A DNA stretch of 64,000 nucleotides from Pseudoips prasinana (Eukaryota; Arthropoda; Insecta; Lepidoptera; Nolidae): contig OX621236.1 in assembly GCA_951640165.1 (NCBI GenBank), positions 33,782,948 through 33,846,947 on the forward strand. The letters run 5' to 3'. Numbering within the stretch: the stretch's first letter is position 1; each line of letters starts with the position of its first letter. The translations under genes and the position numbers were made by a program. Shown here in pieces: positions 10,446 through 21,937 of this stretch. The notes below the pieces were generated by a model. It had not been told where the DNA came from and searched no databases. It was given only the letters and a program-made list of their open reading frames with translations.

Positions 10446-10940
10446 AACGGTGATGCAACTGATATTTGAGTATACGGAGCTGTCAGACGTTTAGAAAATA
10501 ATCTTAGTCTTAATCACCGCGTGCAATCATTATTTCCAAGCATACAAACAAATTAAGAACACGCACAATTGCCTTAAAGGTCAAAGTTTATAAAGTACAG
10601 TCAGGTTCATCAATATCTAAACTAATATTATTAAGATAATGTATTTGATTTATTGTGTAATATTTTATACATTACTATTCAACTGAGTTAAAAAAATCTC
10701 TCACATACCCAGAAATCCACATTACCAGCAAGTAAGTACTTAAGTAGCATAGATTGTATTTTATTACAAAAAATATTAGAGTTCGTTATGAAAAATTACA
10801 ATAATGTAACCCAAAGTATCCAGTAGTTAAGGCAAGTTATTATTTGGCGTTAATTACTAGTTTATCTATTTACATGTGCGAAGCCTGAACAGTTTATGTG
10901 AGTATTCTATTTAGATTAAGATTGAAAAAGATTAAGCCTT
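10446..10940. other. No gene seen
   Basis: AT-rich sequence without recognisable repeats. Confidence 0.5.
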
Positions 10941-10996
10941 CACTACTGGTATTTTACGAGTACCTACCTGTAGGTACTCGTAAAATACCAGTAGTG
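10941..10996. repeat. Perfect 26-bp inverted repeat, 4-nt spacer
   Basis: The left arm 10941-10966 (starts CACTACTGGTATTTTACGAG) and right arm 10971-10996 are exact complements around CCTG. A transcript would form a long hairpin. No second copy is seen. Confidence 0.9.
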
Positions 10997-11204
10997 TATG
11001 GGACATCACAGACTTACATTCTTTCATGGGCATATACAAACGACAGGCAACTATTTCTACTACTTCGCTACTTCTTCGTTTTAAATAACTACGTGGTTAT
11101 GAAGCATTACGTCACGTGTGCAATCATATAATCGACAATTAGTCAGTAAAAAAAAAGTATAATAATAAAATAAAATAATAAATAATACTTATAAAATTAA
11201 AATT

Positions 11205-11385
11205 AAAAAAGTTTTTTATTCACGTAGACTTTAAAAAAGCGCTTGTAAATAGTCAGAACATGTTTGTAGTAATACAGTTATTATTTCTAGTTACTTATTA
11301 CAGATATTTAGGTACACGGAATATTAAAACATTTATACAATTTATTTTATTATAGTAGTGATATTTAGCTAGCTCGAATTAAGTT
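11205..11385 (-). repeat. Interspersed repeat, family C, copy 3
   Basis: It has the same TTCACGTAGACTTTAAAAAA to TATTTAGCTAGCTCG block as the copy at 7027, in the same orientation. Confidence 0.7.
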
Positions 11386-12097
11386 ATTGTCTTGTCTGTA
11401 TATTGTAACGAAGTAAGCCGTGAGGGTCCCCGCCAAGAAAAAATAACAAGGCCAATCTATTACATCCCGATCTATCCGAGGAAAAGGCGATTAAGTAATG
11501 CAGCTGGTAGTCGGACATCAGCGTCACCTGTGTACTAGCTACCACCTAACTGCGGTCACCAACTTGCATGCCAAGCTCGGTGACTACGGCTGACCCCTCC
11601 AAATGGCAACGTTGTGGCAACTTTTATGAGAGACCTATGTATGTCCAAATGTGGACGATTTTCTTTCTTTATTTTATGTTCAGTGGTTACCCTGATGACA
11701 GAGTTCTTCACGCCCCGCCCGCCAATCATAACGTCACTTTGCAGAATAGATACAATGTGTCCCATTTCGATTGTATATTTAGTTTTTCATGAACTCTTAG
11801 GAAGCCTAGGCCTAGACAATATGGTGGGACAAAACATTTTGTAGATGATATATGATTTGTAAAGTCACCTATTGTCCAATTGAATATTTATGTATTTTTT
11901 TAAGTTATATAGAATGCACTGTATTGTATTTATACATAGTATTATTATATCTATATTATGTAAGTATATGTTTATATTTATTCATGTTTTTATACGTTTC
12001 TACGTTTTAATTTGTTGCACACCTACTATTTTAAAATAATTACAGCTCTTATCCATCCAAAGGTTGGCAAATCGCTTGATTTTTTTTTTTTATGTCA
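11386..12097. other. No gene seen
   Basis: Two overlapping plus frames at 11568-11844 and a minus frame over the same bases are mutually incompatible, and none resembles a known protein. Confidence 0.5.
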
Positions 12098-12320
12098 GAG
12101 GTCGACAAACGAGCAAGTGGGTCACCTGATGGTAAGTGATCACCGCCGCCCATGGACACTCGAAACACGCGTGCCGGCCTTTAAGAGTCAGCAAACAAGT
12201 GTTGCTGACCCTTCCCTCCCACCCCGATGAGCTCTGGCGACCTTACACACACTCAGAAACACAACATTAAATTATTAATGTTATTATTAAGGAATGTCTT
12301 CTGTAAGGTGGAGGTACTTG
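12098..12320 (+). repeat. Interspersed repeat, family E
   Basis: GTCGACAAACGAGCAAGTGG, then GGCCTTTAAGAGTCAGCAAA and GGAATGTCTTCTGTAAGGTG align with 4356-4670. It is slightly shorter in the middle. Confidence 0.65.
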
Positions 12321-12370
12321 ATGCGATAAGACATGATTGTGTTATTAGTGTCCTATGAATTTGTCGTGTT

Positions 12371-12408
12371 TGAGTGTGTACAATAAAGAGTATTCTATTG
12401 TATTCTAT
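12371..12408 (+). repeat. LINE 3' end scrap
   Basis: GAGTGTGTACAATAAAGAGT followed by ATTCTATTGTA matches the complement of 46978-47010, the 3' end of the LINE fragment there. It contains an AATAAA signal. Confidence 0.5.
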
Positions 12409-12671
12409 ATATTGTAAATCCCTGCGAAAGAAGAAGCGATAATATTTCAAGTGTTAAATACATCAGTAGCGCTGACTGTACACCAGTTACCGCTAAGAAA
12501 GCTGTCGAGCACGGGAACACCACAAACATTATTTTTACATTAACTTTTACTATAGAAATTATGTTTTTGTCGCGGAGATTGTGCTTTGTGTCATCATTTA
12601 ATGTTACTCTGATGACGGTAACCGAGAATTATGTTTATTAAATGTTTTCTAAAAAGTAAGCAATAAATCGA

Positions 12672-12875
12672 CTGCACGTGTGGCATAGCGGCTAAGACAG
12701 TCACCTCGCCGCTTCGTGTCGCGGGTTCGAGTCCCACGCCGGACAACTATTTGTGTGACCCTTGAATAGTTGTTCTGAGTCTGGATGTTATTTGTGTCCG
12801 TCTATAATATGTTTGTAAAGTACCCCGCGACACAAGAATAAGATTCCGTAATGCGGGCGTTGTCTTTTTATAAAA
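12672..12875 (+). mobile_element. tRNA-derived SINE (family T), well preserved
   Basis: GTGTGGCATAGCGGCTAAGA (A box), GTCGCGGGTTCGAGTCCC (B box), CCGGACAACTATTTGTG, GTACCCCGCGACACAAGAAT and an A-rich tail. It is one of the best copies in the window. Confidence 0.8.
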
Positions 12876-13214
12876 GAAAGAAAAGAAAAAGTAAGTAATA
12901 CTAAGTTTCCTTTTAAAACTTCTTTTTAATAAAGTGATTTATAAGAATGGAAAATATATCAAGTTTGGATATAATATGCGTAATCTTAGTACTTCAAAAT
13001 TTATTAATATTAAAATGCGTGACCGAGCACAATATAAGAACGAGGCGTTGTGAATTGGAGAAAAGAAACATATGAGAGTAGAAAAAATCCGGTGAAGCTG
13101 TGAATACCTCCGTCGTCCTGTATAAAATTAAATTAACATAGATGGCATCAAACGCAACAGCCAATAACAGGGGCTTCATTTTAATAGAGACCTTGTATAC
13201 GTTTATACATCATA

Positions 13215-13445
13215 TCAGTCTAAAGACGTCCACGGCTGCACAAAGGGCTCCCCAAAAGATTTCAACAACGGTGCCGGTCTAGCGCTATCCGCATCCAGGT
13301 TTCTAACGAACCTGGCAAGGATGACTGATAGTCATCCTTGTAGAGGCCTGCCCACGCTGCGTCTTCTGGTTCAAAATCGCCACTCGAGAAGCATTCTGCC
13401 GGAGCGGCTGCCGGTTCTACGAGCTATGAGGCCTGCCCAATGCCC
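13215..13445 (-). pseudogene. LINE reverse-transcriptase C-terminus, decayed
   Basis: Minus-strand reading gives RMLLEWRF, then RRRSVGRP and GEPFVQPWTS, matching the 6.7-kb fragment (EWRPRMGRRSIGKP; LGEAFVQQ) in the same order. Stops and frameshifts are present. Sequence near 13225 (TGCACAAAGGGCTCCCCAAA) is the same region seen in the LINE tail family at 22450. Confidence 0.55.
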
Positions 13446-13909
13446 ATTGTTCTTCGGACTACGTCGGTTACTTTGGTTCGCCTGAAGATTATCTTTATTT
13501 TATACATTTTACAAGTAGGTACCTACATGCGTTCTTCCATTATATAGGCAAATTAAGCTTCTTAAGTTACGTCTTCTAATGTTACACCTTGTATAACAGA
13601 TATAATCATAACATGAAATACAAGACTTATCATTTGTTATTCATAATGAAGTGATATGGAAGGATTTTAATACAGTACCTACTATAGAATGTGTAGGTCA
13701 TGTTGCAGATACTTGCATAAACGAGTGAAGTCAAAGGGCACATTATTTAGATAATACATATAGCCTTGTACTATTGATGTAAAGAGAGGAATATAATTCA
13801 GTTTAATGTGAGTTATAGATAGATCTTTTTTCGTAATATTAACCGCTACCCTAGGAAGGAAGGTTAGCGGTTAATGTTAAATATTGTAATGTCAGAAAAC
13901 ATAACGAGA
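13446..13909. other. No gene seen
   Basis: AT-rich sequence with no recognised element. Confidence 0.5.
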
Positions 13910-14200
13910 GAAAGGTAGGGCATAGCGTTCATTTGCTCAAAGAGTAGTCCGACAGGGGAAGTACCTCCACCTTAAAGCAGACATTCCTTAATAATAACAT
14001 TAATAATTTTAATGTTGTGTTTCCGAGTAAGGTCGCCAGAGCTCATTGTGGTGGGGGAAGGGTCAGCAACACTTGTTTGCTGACTTTTAAAGGCCGGTAA
14101 CGCATCCGCGACTCCTCTGGTGTCGCGAGTGTCCATAGGCGGCGGTGATCACTTACCATCAGGTGAACCACTTGGTCGTTTATCGCCCTCTCATATAAAA
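13910..14200 (-). repeat. Interspersed repeat, family E, inverted copy
   Basis: The complement of CTTGGTCGTTTATCGCCCTC and of GCAGACATTCCTTAATAATA aligns with 4356-4670. It ends at an A-rich stretch at 14200-14215. Confidence 0.65.
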
Positions 14201-14359
14201 AAAAATAATAATAATGCTTTTACTTAAAATGCATGAGCCCAAAATACTCAAAATCCCAAAAGGGGAACCCCAAAAAGAGTACACTCCAGCGTGGGTCCGT
14301 AATTTTTTGTGTATATGTGCTAGATAAGCAAAGCAAGTGCTAGCTTCCTAGGCTAACTG

Positions 14360-14622
14360 TAATCGTTGGCGTAGTTGGTAGATGTCCTTCACGCCGCAGG
14401 TCGTGAGTTCCATTCCCACCCAGGACAGATATTTGTGTGCATGAATATTTCTGTTTGTCCTGAGTCTGGGTGTAGTTATCTATATAACTATTCATTTACA
14501 AAAGAAAAGTAGTGTGTATATATAGTATAATAGTTATCTAGTTTCCATAGTTCAAGCTCTTCTTAGTTTGGAATCAGATATGGCCGTGTATGAATTATGT
14601 ATGTCCCAGGATATTATGTAAA
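14360..14622 (+). mobile_element. tRNA-derived SINE (family S)
   Basis: Head with CGTTGGCGTAGTTGGTAGAT and GAGTTCCATTCCCACCCAGG, body TTTGTCCTGAGTCTGGGTGT, and 3' part CAGATATGGCCGTG. A transcribed copy would have pol III boxes but no protein. Confidence 0.7.
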
Positions 14623-14729
14623 AAAATGTATTGTCCTAAAAACTTGCAGTAAATACTAATTGTAGTAAGTTTTCAGCCTTCAATTGAGAATAACTCTGCT
14701 GTTTAATATTCGGTTACTTTTCTTTAATA

Positions 14730-14907
14730 CTAGCTGTGCCCCGCGGTTTGACCCGCGTTAAACTTTATAAATTTTAGCCTGTGTGTTAATCCAGGGTGTC
14801 AGCTAACTCCATACCAAATTTTATTAAAATCCCTCCAGCCGTTTAGACGTGAAGAAGTAACAAACATACACACTACTACTTTCGCCTTTATAATAATATT
14901 AGTGTGA
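14730..14907 (-). mobile_element. Helitron-like element (short type, family A)
   Basis: Minus-strand element of 178 bp: 5' A|TCACACTAATATTATTATAA, 3' hairpin CGCGGGTCAAACCGCGG, then GGCACAG and CTAG|T. Both ends fit insertion between A and T. Confidence 0.7.
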
Positions 14908-15774
14908 TTACTGAGAAATTATAAATTTACTTATACCTATCACAGATCTGGTGATGTAACAGCTATATTAGTGCAAACATAATATTCACCAATTACAGAT
15001 AACGTCATGTTGCAATTATTAATTCGCTGATAAGCGTAGTGAATAATGCGAACAAAGATATTCTCACAGAGCTCGAGGTAGAGACTCATTTACTTATTTG
15101 GTTATACAACATGTAACTTAATTAACGCACATCCTGAAAATAGTTTGTTCTGAATCGATTTATATCAATTTTAATATAGGTAATTTTTTAATTCAGAATA
15201 ATTAAAACTAAGAAAATTATTGTTATATTAACCCTGTACATTAAAAACAAATTGAAATAGACCGTAAGTTAAAGTAATAAGACTTTTAAAATCTTAGTTT
15301 TATTTGTATTCATACAAATTCCATCATTCAATATAAAATACAGAAAAATAAACTTTATTCCAAGAAACTAATTTAGTCAATAAAAATGCATGGACATGTT
15401 AAATTAAAAATTCAGTGTACGTATTATGATTACAACATAACATTCTAATTGGGGTGTCTGAGGGTGTGCGTTAATTACGTTACATGTTGTATACATCCAA
15501 ATATTTATATGTATGTACCTAGAAAGAATTATGTAAACTTACTGGGTAATTACTTACCTTTCACACCGCAGTTCGATTCCAAGACAATTTTAATTAATTT
15601 ATATTATTACAAGACAAGTTTAATTCGATTTTTTGTTTTCTAAACAGTCATTATTAATAAAATTTCATGACATGTAGCTGGATCAACAAACAGACAGACA
15701 GACAAAAGTATCCTTCCTAGTACACATAGCATTGACTTCCTACGAATTATTAGATGAAGGTATAGTTTTACGTC
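14908..15774. other. No gene seen
   Basis: AT-rich sequence. Frames at 15449-15643 and 15640-15906 look like chance. Confidence 0.5.
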
Positions 15775-16235
15775 CTTACAATTTTTAGGTTTCCTTACCC
15801 AAAGATTGAAATAGGACCCTATTTCTAAGACTCCGCTGTCTGTCTGTCCGTCTGACACCAGGTTGTATCTCATGAACCTTGAAAGGTAAGCAGTTAGAAT
15901 ATTCACACAGGATATATTTCTCTTGCCACTATGAAAACAAATACTAAAACACAGAATATTTAAGGAAAGAGAAAAAAATCACGTTTCTTGTATGGCACCC
16001 ATGCAACAAACGGTGTTGTTTTGCTCCTTTTTGCTCGATATTGATAATATGTATTTTAGATAATATGTATATTAGATTGGTAATATGTATGTAGACGTTT
16101 GAAATATTCACATAATATTTAGTTATGGATTCAACACAAACAGATCATTAAGGGGGGCTGCCATACAGAAACCGTGATATTTTCGCCGTGTTTATAGGTA
16201 ATGGTACGGAACCCTTCGTGCGCGAGTCGGACTCA
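15775..16235 (-). repeat. Interspersed repeat, family G, interrupted
   Basis: The complement of GGTACGGAACCCTTCGTGCG and CGCGAGTCGGACTC matches the start of 56728-57008. The other end (CTGTCTGTCCGTCTGACACC; GTATCTCATGAACC) matches its distal half. About 200 bp of extra AT-rich sequence, including repeated AATATGTAT, separates the halves. Confidence 0.6.
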
Positions 16236-16399
16236 TAATTCACTGGTTTTTATTATATGCGTAGGCAGGTGAGAATTCCAAAACATATCTGTCGGCAGGT
16301 ACTGGCACTCAATGTTGACTCCATATGCAGAATTGTCTCTTAATTGTTACCAAATGAGCCTCGGGCACGCATCGAACTGGTTCCCAGCAAGTAAATCTA

Positions 16400-16728
16400 G
16401 TTTCGCGATTGTCGATTCAGTTTCCGTTCGAGGGGCAGCAGGCGCAAGCACAGCTGAGGCGCGGCGATGGCGTCTGGACTTTTTTTTACCGCAATAGATA
16501 TCTGTCGGAGAGATCGCAGCGCGCGCGCTCGCCCGGCCCGCGCCAGTTGGCCGCCGCTCCCCGCCGCGCGCGCGCGTTTGTCACTCGGGACGAACCCACC
16601 GTGCTCAGCACGCCGACCGTTATCGCCCTCGATGACCAACTAATGGACGAACGAAGAGGTAGTCCATGCATGATTGTGCTAACCTAGTGTGAACTTTCCC
16701 GTGGAGTGCAGTGTTGTGTTCATGCCCG
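16400..16728 (+). promoter_or_regulatory. CpG-rich promoter / 5' leader
   Basis: This is the most CpG-dense stretch of the window (for example CAGCGCGCGCGCTCGCCCGG and CCGCCGCGCGCGCGCG), in sharp contrast to AT-rich surroundings. An arthropod initiator-like TCAGT lies at 16417-16421. No convincing TATA box was seen. Several short upstream ATGs occur (such as 16467 and 16722), so the leader may carry upstream open frames. That it drives the exon at 16729 is inference from position. Confidence 0.5.
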
Positions 16729-16843
16729 ATGGAGGAGGTCCGGATCTCGGACTGGCCCGAGCCGCCGGGTTCCCATGCATGGCTCCCCGCTTATGGTTTC
16801 CAGCATGACTTATTGGATAAGGATGACTATTTTGGCACCAACG
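16729..16843 (+). CDS. Probable first coding exon of a host gene
   Basis: From ATG 16729 an acidic, non-repetitive 38-residue segment begins MEEVRISDWPEPPG and ends DKDDYFGTN. It runs into a consensus splice donor, ACG|GTGAGT, with GT at 16844-16845 and one base of the next codon left over (phase 1). If unspliced the frame would stop at 16929. It follows a CpG-rich leader and sits in codon-rich sequence unlike the flanking AT-rich repeats. I do not recognise the protein. The start is uncertain: the ATG at 16722 is out of frame and stops inside the exon. No next exon is visible in the remaining 47 kb, so the first intron would be very long, as is common for developmental regulators in Lepidoptera (inference). 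Confidence 0.5.
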
Positions 16844-16849
16844 GTGAGT

Positions 16850-17710
16850 GCCGATCGTGTAGCCTAGACCTTTTACGCATTCAAAGTTGGAATCTGAATG
16901 CCATGTCGTTAAGTTCAGCGGAGTCGTGACTCTGATGTGTTGAAACAGGCTGTTTCGTTTGTAATGGCTTCGTAGATGGCTTTGTTTGCAACTTTTATAT
17001 GCAAGAACGAAGCCATTTTTGTCATTAATTTGGATATGTTGCGAGTTGCCAGTGTTGCCACGGCCACGTTGAAAAGTAAGCGTGCTTATTTAATGAGAGC
17101 CTCGCAGGTTTCTTAACTTGTTTCCGTCAATTAAAGTGGCTGGAAATCTGGTCTGCCGTTGACCCAATCGATACCAAAACAGTATACGGTGACTGACGTA
17201 GAGTTCAAAGCAGCAGTAAGAAAAATGGCTTCGTTCGAACGTAACGTTTTTGTGTTTATGTTGAATCAATTGCGTTATTGTGCACCAAACCTGACAAAAC
17301 TTTTATCCTTCTTTAACTAACACGTTTTGTTTGTTGTTTATCTGATTCTATCAATGCCAAGAACTCGGAAGTGTTAACTTTCTGTTTACGTTATAAGTAT
17401 AAATAATCAAGAATTTACATGAGAACATTTTTCCTTTTTGTCATTTACATCACAGCGAATGATACGATTTGATTTCCAGCTGATCCATGTTCCTAAGTAA
17501 GGGGTTTCTAAGTTAATGTAAGTCGAATTAGTTGTTCGGTCTTAGTACCGGTTCAATTTACGATTACAATCGCCCGAACTCCAATTAAACCTCTTTGTTG
17601 CACAAAAACAATAGTACAATACACTAAAGTCTTTATTGTGTGAAGTATTTCATTGTTAGCTTTATCAAAATAAGTAATGTAGCGAAACTAATAATTTAAG
17701 TGATTATTTA
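16850..17710. other. Putative start of first intron; no gene seen
   Basis: This follows the GTGAGT donor. It is less repetitive than the rest of the window and holds no recognised transposon. It could contain regulatory DNA, but nothing in the sequence proves it. Confidence 0.4.
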
Positions 17711-17715
17711 AATCA

Positions 17716-17895
17716 GGCGCATAGGAGCAGTATTCCCGCGTTCCCGGGGCTTCCTTCGTAGGCGCCAAGAGAAGTCCTCGGCAGTAAAAAAAAGGTTAGG
17801 TTTATTTGGTTTAGTCGGTGCGAGTCCGACATACCCATCCGCAGACGCCTTTTGCGGGTGGAAAACGTAGTCATTCTGCCTGCCCTGCCTTATCA
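17716..17895 (-). other. GC-richer unique-looking block
   Basis: CCCGCGTTCCCGGGGCTTCC and GTCGGTGCGAGTCCGACATA stand out from AT-rich flanks, and an A-run at 17887 adjoins it. It may be a retroposon fragment, but only one copy is present, so this is a guess. Confidence 0.25.
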
Positions 17896-18697
17896 AAAAA
17901 AAGTATTTAAATCAGGCATATAACTAGAAGTATGTTATTGATACGACACGGACAAAAATATCTTCGACTAAAGTACCTACGTAGTACTATGGCGTATTTT
18001 CTGTGTCATAAATAATTGTTAATACTTGAAAGAACATTCTTTAGAGAATTTATGTAGAGAAAAAGTATAAGTGAGGCTCTCACCGATCCGTAAGTAAAAA
18101 AAGAAGTAACTATAAGTTGTTAAAATTGGTATTACGTTCATTAGAAAAAGTCGTATAAAACATAACAACATATTCAAAACTAATGCAAATTGGATAAAAA
18201 AATCAATAAAAACGAATTAAATTACCTGTTCAAGTTGCACAATGCACATCACAAAAGTATTTTTAATCCTCACAAGATTTGTTAATTTTGTTTTTTTTCC
18301 TCAGTTTTTCGCCCAAGTATTCACTGAGGGTCGTTGGCGTCGAGGCCATTCACCTTACGTTACCTAAAATTATTATCGTACCTCATTTTTTAATACACTT
18401 CAATAACTTACTACCAAATCAACTGTACATTTTATATGTATGTTCAAAAAGTATTGTTGTCACATTGCTGGCAATTGATTTGTTGGTAGTAAGTAAATCA
18501 AATTATGATGATATTATTGCTTTAAAAATATTTAAAAGAATATTGTAAACACCTAAAGTTATAGTTTGATGCGTTAACTTAATATACTTACTGGAAATGG
18601 AAATAGTTGAATGAACCTGGAGCCTTTGATACGTCTTTCGTCCTCAGACGTTTTGACGACGGTTTAAGCTTTATTTTATTTAAAATTAAATAGATAA
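17896..18697. other. No gene seen
   Basis: AT-rich. The 89-residue plus frame at 18279-18548 is hydrophobic and matches nothing I know. Confidence 0.5.
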
Positions 18698-18950
18698 ATA
18701 ATATCGTGGGACATTATTCACACACGGCCATCTGATTCCAAACTAAGCAGAGCTTGAACGATGGAAAGCAGATAACTAATATATTACATATAGTAACTGC
18801 CTGTTCTTTATACTTATTTTAGATAATTACACCCAGACAGAACCAATAATCGTGTTGATCACACAAAGATTTGTTCCAGCTGGGAATCGAACCCACGACC
18901 TCTGCTGCTTAGCAATCAGGTTCACTAACCACTAGACCAACAGGCTAGTC
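18698..18950 (-). mobile_element. tRNA-derived SINE (family S)
   Basis: Minus-strand copy with CACGGCCATCTGATTCCAAA, TAATTACACCCAGACAGAAC and the B box as GGGAATCGAACCCACGACC. The head lies near ACTAGACCAACAGGC. Confidence 0.7.
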
Positions 18951-19117
18951 AACAATACAATCATATTCTTTTATATATATACAAACACATTTTATCTTTA
19001 TTATTAGTCTTCTAATCTAATAGTAAAGTTCATCCTATCTTGTAAAATATAATAATTATTTTACATTATTCATATTATTTTTGGGCAGGCCCCCTACAAG
19101 ATGGGCAGATAATAATA

Positions 19118-19362
19118 ATAATATCTAGGGACAATGTCACACAGATCATCCTAGCCCCAAACTAAGCAAAGCTTGTACTATGGGTACCAGGCGACGATAT
19201 ACATACTTATTAAGATAGATAAATACTTATAGATATAGAAAACATCCATGACTCAGAAACAAATATTCGTGCTCATCACACAAATATTTGCACTTACCGG
19301 GATTCGAACCCAGGACCACCAGCTTCGTAGGCACGCTACGCTAGCTAGGCTACGGTAGCAGA
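19118..19362 (-). mobile_element. tRNA-derived SINE (family S variant)
   Basis: Minus strand: ATCTAGGGACAATGTCACAC, CTTGTACTATGGGTACCAGG, GGGATTCGAACCCAGGACCA. It belongs to the same subfamily as 47963-48205. Confidence 0.7.
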
Positions 19363-19950
19363 TTATCTTGTGAGAGAATTTATCTATACATATAATAAAA
19401 GGGTGGTATTTAAACGCAAATCAAATAAAATACTTTTTTTATGAAATAATAATCCAAATTTCCATCAAAATTACTGATTGCACAGCAGAATACTCAACTC
19501 TTAAAGTATTAGAAAACACACTACAATTTATTTTCGTAACGTACGGCTGTTTAACTTAATGCAAAGCAATTTTATTAATGCACTGCTTATAATGACTAAT
19601 GCACATTATACCTGGTAACTCTTTTTTTTTGTAATATAGCTCCTATTTATATATTACTTACAGCAGTTTTTCTAAATGAAACAACAATTTATTGGTCATA
19701 ATCATCTTATTATTTATTAAGTACAACATAATGAGATCAGCAAAAAATGATAAAATTGGCAGCATGCAAGCAGGAATGCAGCAAGCAAGCAGGCATGCAA
19801 TGCAACATGGAAGCAGGCATGCAACATGCAGCAAGCATTGTTTCTGTCACGGCTCCGGCGCTGCGGGGTTTGGCTCTATTCCACTTTAACCCACTAAACA
19901 AATCCATTCATGGATTTGTTTCCACTTTTTGTTCCACTATAATCCATCGC
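19363..19950. other. No gene seen; short GCATGCAA-rich patch
   Basis: At 19764-19836 CAAGCAGG, CATGCAA and related words repeat irregularly. This is simple-sequence expansion rather than coding. Confidence 0.5.
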
Positions 19951-19951
19951 C

Positions 19952-20456
19952 TTCTGACAGGGTCACCGTTCTAACCTAACCTAACCTACTTTTCTATTAG
20001 CAAGTCGTTTCTGACAGGGTCACCGTTCTAACCTAACCTACTTTTCTATTAGCAAGTCGTTTCTGACAGGGTCACCGTTCTAACCTAACCTAACCTACTT
20101 TTCTATTAGCAAGTCGTTTCTGACAGGGTCACCGTTCTAACCTAACCTAACCTACTTTTCTATTAGCAAGTCGTTTCTGACAGGGTCACCGTTCTAACCT
20201 AACCTAACCTACTTTTCTATTAGCAAGTCGTTTCTGACAGGGTCACCGTTCTAACCTAACCTAACCTACTTTTCTATTAGCAAGTCGTTTCTGACAGGGT
20301 CACCGTTCTAACCTAACCTAACCTACTTTTCTATTAGCAAGTCGTTTCTGACAGGGTCACCGTTCTAACCTAACCTAACCTACTTTTCTATTAGCAAGTC
20401 GTTTCTGACAGGGTCACCGTTCTAACCTAACCTAACCTACTTTTCTATTAGCAAGT
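19952..20456. repeat. 57-bp minisatellite, nine units, with CCTAA motifs
   Basis: Units start at 19952, 20009, 20061, 20118, 20175, 20232, 20289, 20346 and 20403. Each begins TTCTGACAGGGTCACCGTTC and ends CTATTAGCAAGTCGT. They are nearly identical; the second lacks 5 bp (one CCTAA-type unit). Each holds CTAACCTAACCTAACCTAC, the complement of insect telomere TTAGG units. The array ends in the ninth unit before AGAC. Confidence 0.95.
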
Positions 20457-21150
20457 AGACTTTCGGTAAGATAAATTTCGTGATATTTAATAATAGACAT
20501 TACAATTCTTAGGTTTTATCAAATTCGGACTTTTAAAAATCGGAACATAAAAATTCGGAATAAAATATTTCGAAGTATTTGGGTGTTCCCACGCAAGAGT
20601 CCATTCTTTCAGTTCAATCGGGGGTAGAGTCGAAAAAGTCTCTGGTTTATGGTTTTCCGACCATTCCTTAACCATGTTTGTTGCGTATGACATAATTATG
20701 TAAGCCCATTTTCAGTTAATTTGCTGTGCTTTTAGAAATAATGCAATGAAAAAAGGTATTGTTACTACAAAATTTGCCTTGCATGTCTTCTTCAAAATTA
20801 AGACAAATATGATGAGCAAGTTTTGTGGTGCCTATTAGTATACATGCTACTCGGATAGATATTTTGCTTTGACAATGAGTATCTTCTACATGCGCACTAG
20901 TTAATTTGCTGTGCAGTTAGTATTTTTGATAAACATTTAGAATTTTTGTACTTAAATAAATTTATTTGTATCGCATTATGAGGATAAAAGTAATGTCATG
21001 CTGATGTATATTTTATTTTTTTCTGCCGTACTAGTTTTGTTAAACATTCAGTTTATTTGTAGTAAAGTAATTTATTTGATTTAAAAAAGCATATAAATGA
21101 TGATAATATATTGATATGTGATTATTTATTTGATGTGCCATTAATAATAT
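20457..21150. other. No gene seen
   Basis: AT-rich. The 68-residue minus frame at 20487-20693 has no recognised similarity. Confidence 0.5.
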
Positions 21151-21454
21151 TCCATAATAAAATCGTAGGAAAGTCAAAACTGTACGTTGAATATTTTTAA
21201 AAAAGGATACTTGGGGTGTGATCTAGAATCGATATCGAAGCCAAAAATATAGTTTTTAGAATTTTTGGCTGTGTGTCTGTTTTGTCTGTATGTATGTCCG
21301 GGCTAAACTCAAAAAGTACTGCATGGATTTACTTAAAATTTTGCATAAATATTACTAAGAGGTCGGGTCAACATATAGGCTACATATTATCACGCTATGA
21401 CATACGGGGGAGGAGCTGTGATAATTTATAAAATTGAACGCGGGGCACAGCTAG
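21151..21454 (+). mobile_element. Helitron-like element (family B)
   Basis: Plus strand: TCCATAATAAAATCGTAGGA, then GGGCTAAACTCAAAAAGTAC, ending GCGGGGCACAG and CTAG|T. It is the same family as 10122-10445. Confidence 0.65.
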
Positions 21455-21937
21455 TCTATAATATGTATGTATTTAGCAAGTTAAAAGTATGTTTATCATT
21501 TGTCTGGTACAGGATCTGCCTAGTTTGGGATCGGATGACAATGTAATAATAGTTATTTATTTCAGATAAAATTCTTAACAACAAAAAACCTGAACTTGGT
21601 AATCCTGTAATTCAGACATGTGTTACTTATCAAAAGATAATAGATATATAATATACGAGTATATAGATATCGCTAGAACTATAGCTTAAAAATAACATAA
21701 TTTGTATATAACCAAAAATTAAGAACTCAACCAGCATTAGATTATTACTCTCCCATAATCTACTCGACACACTTACAAACTCAAACAATCTTAGATCCTC
21801 ATATTATGAATAATCGTAATTACTAACTGACCTATTGCAATTGTTGATACAATACCTTAGTCACAATTTAATCACACGGAGATTTGTTCTATCCGCCGGA
21901 AGTTAAGCTCTTGCGCAATTGAGATGTCGGAACTGTA

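Noticed and set aside
16409..16687. 92-residue frame in the CpG-rich leader
   Set aside because: It starts at a non-ATG codon, is arginine- and alanine-rich because of CpG content, and overlaps equally long frames on the other strand, so it is more likely leader.
18279..18548. Hydrophobic 89-residue plus frame as a membrane protein
   Set aside because: Its composition follows the AT-rich base content, and there is no recognised family or supporting exon structure.
19952..20456. CRISPR array
   Set aside because: The 57-bp units are contiguous with no unique spacers, and the context is eukaryotic.
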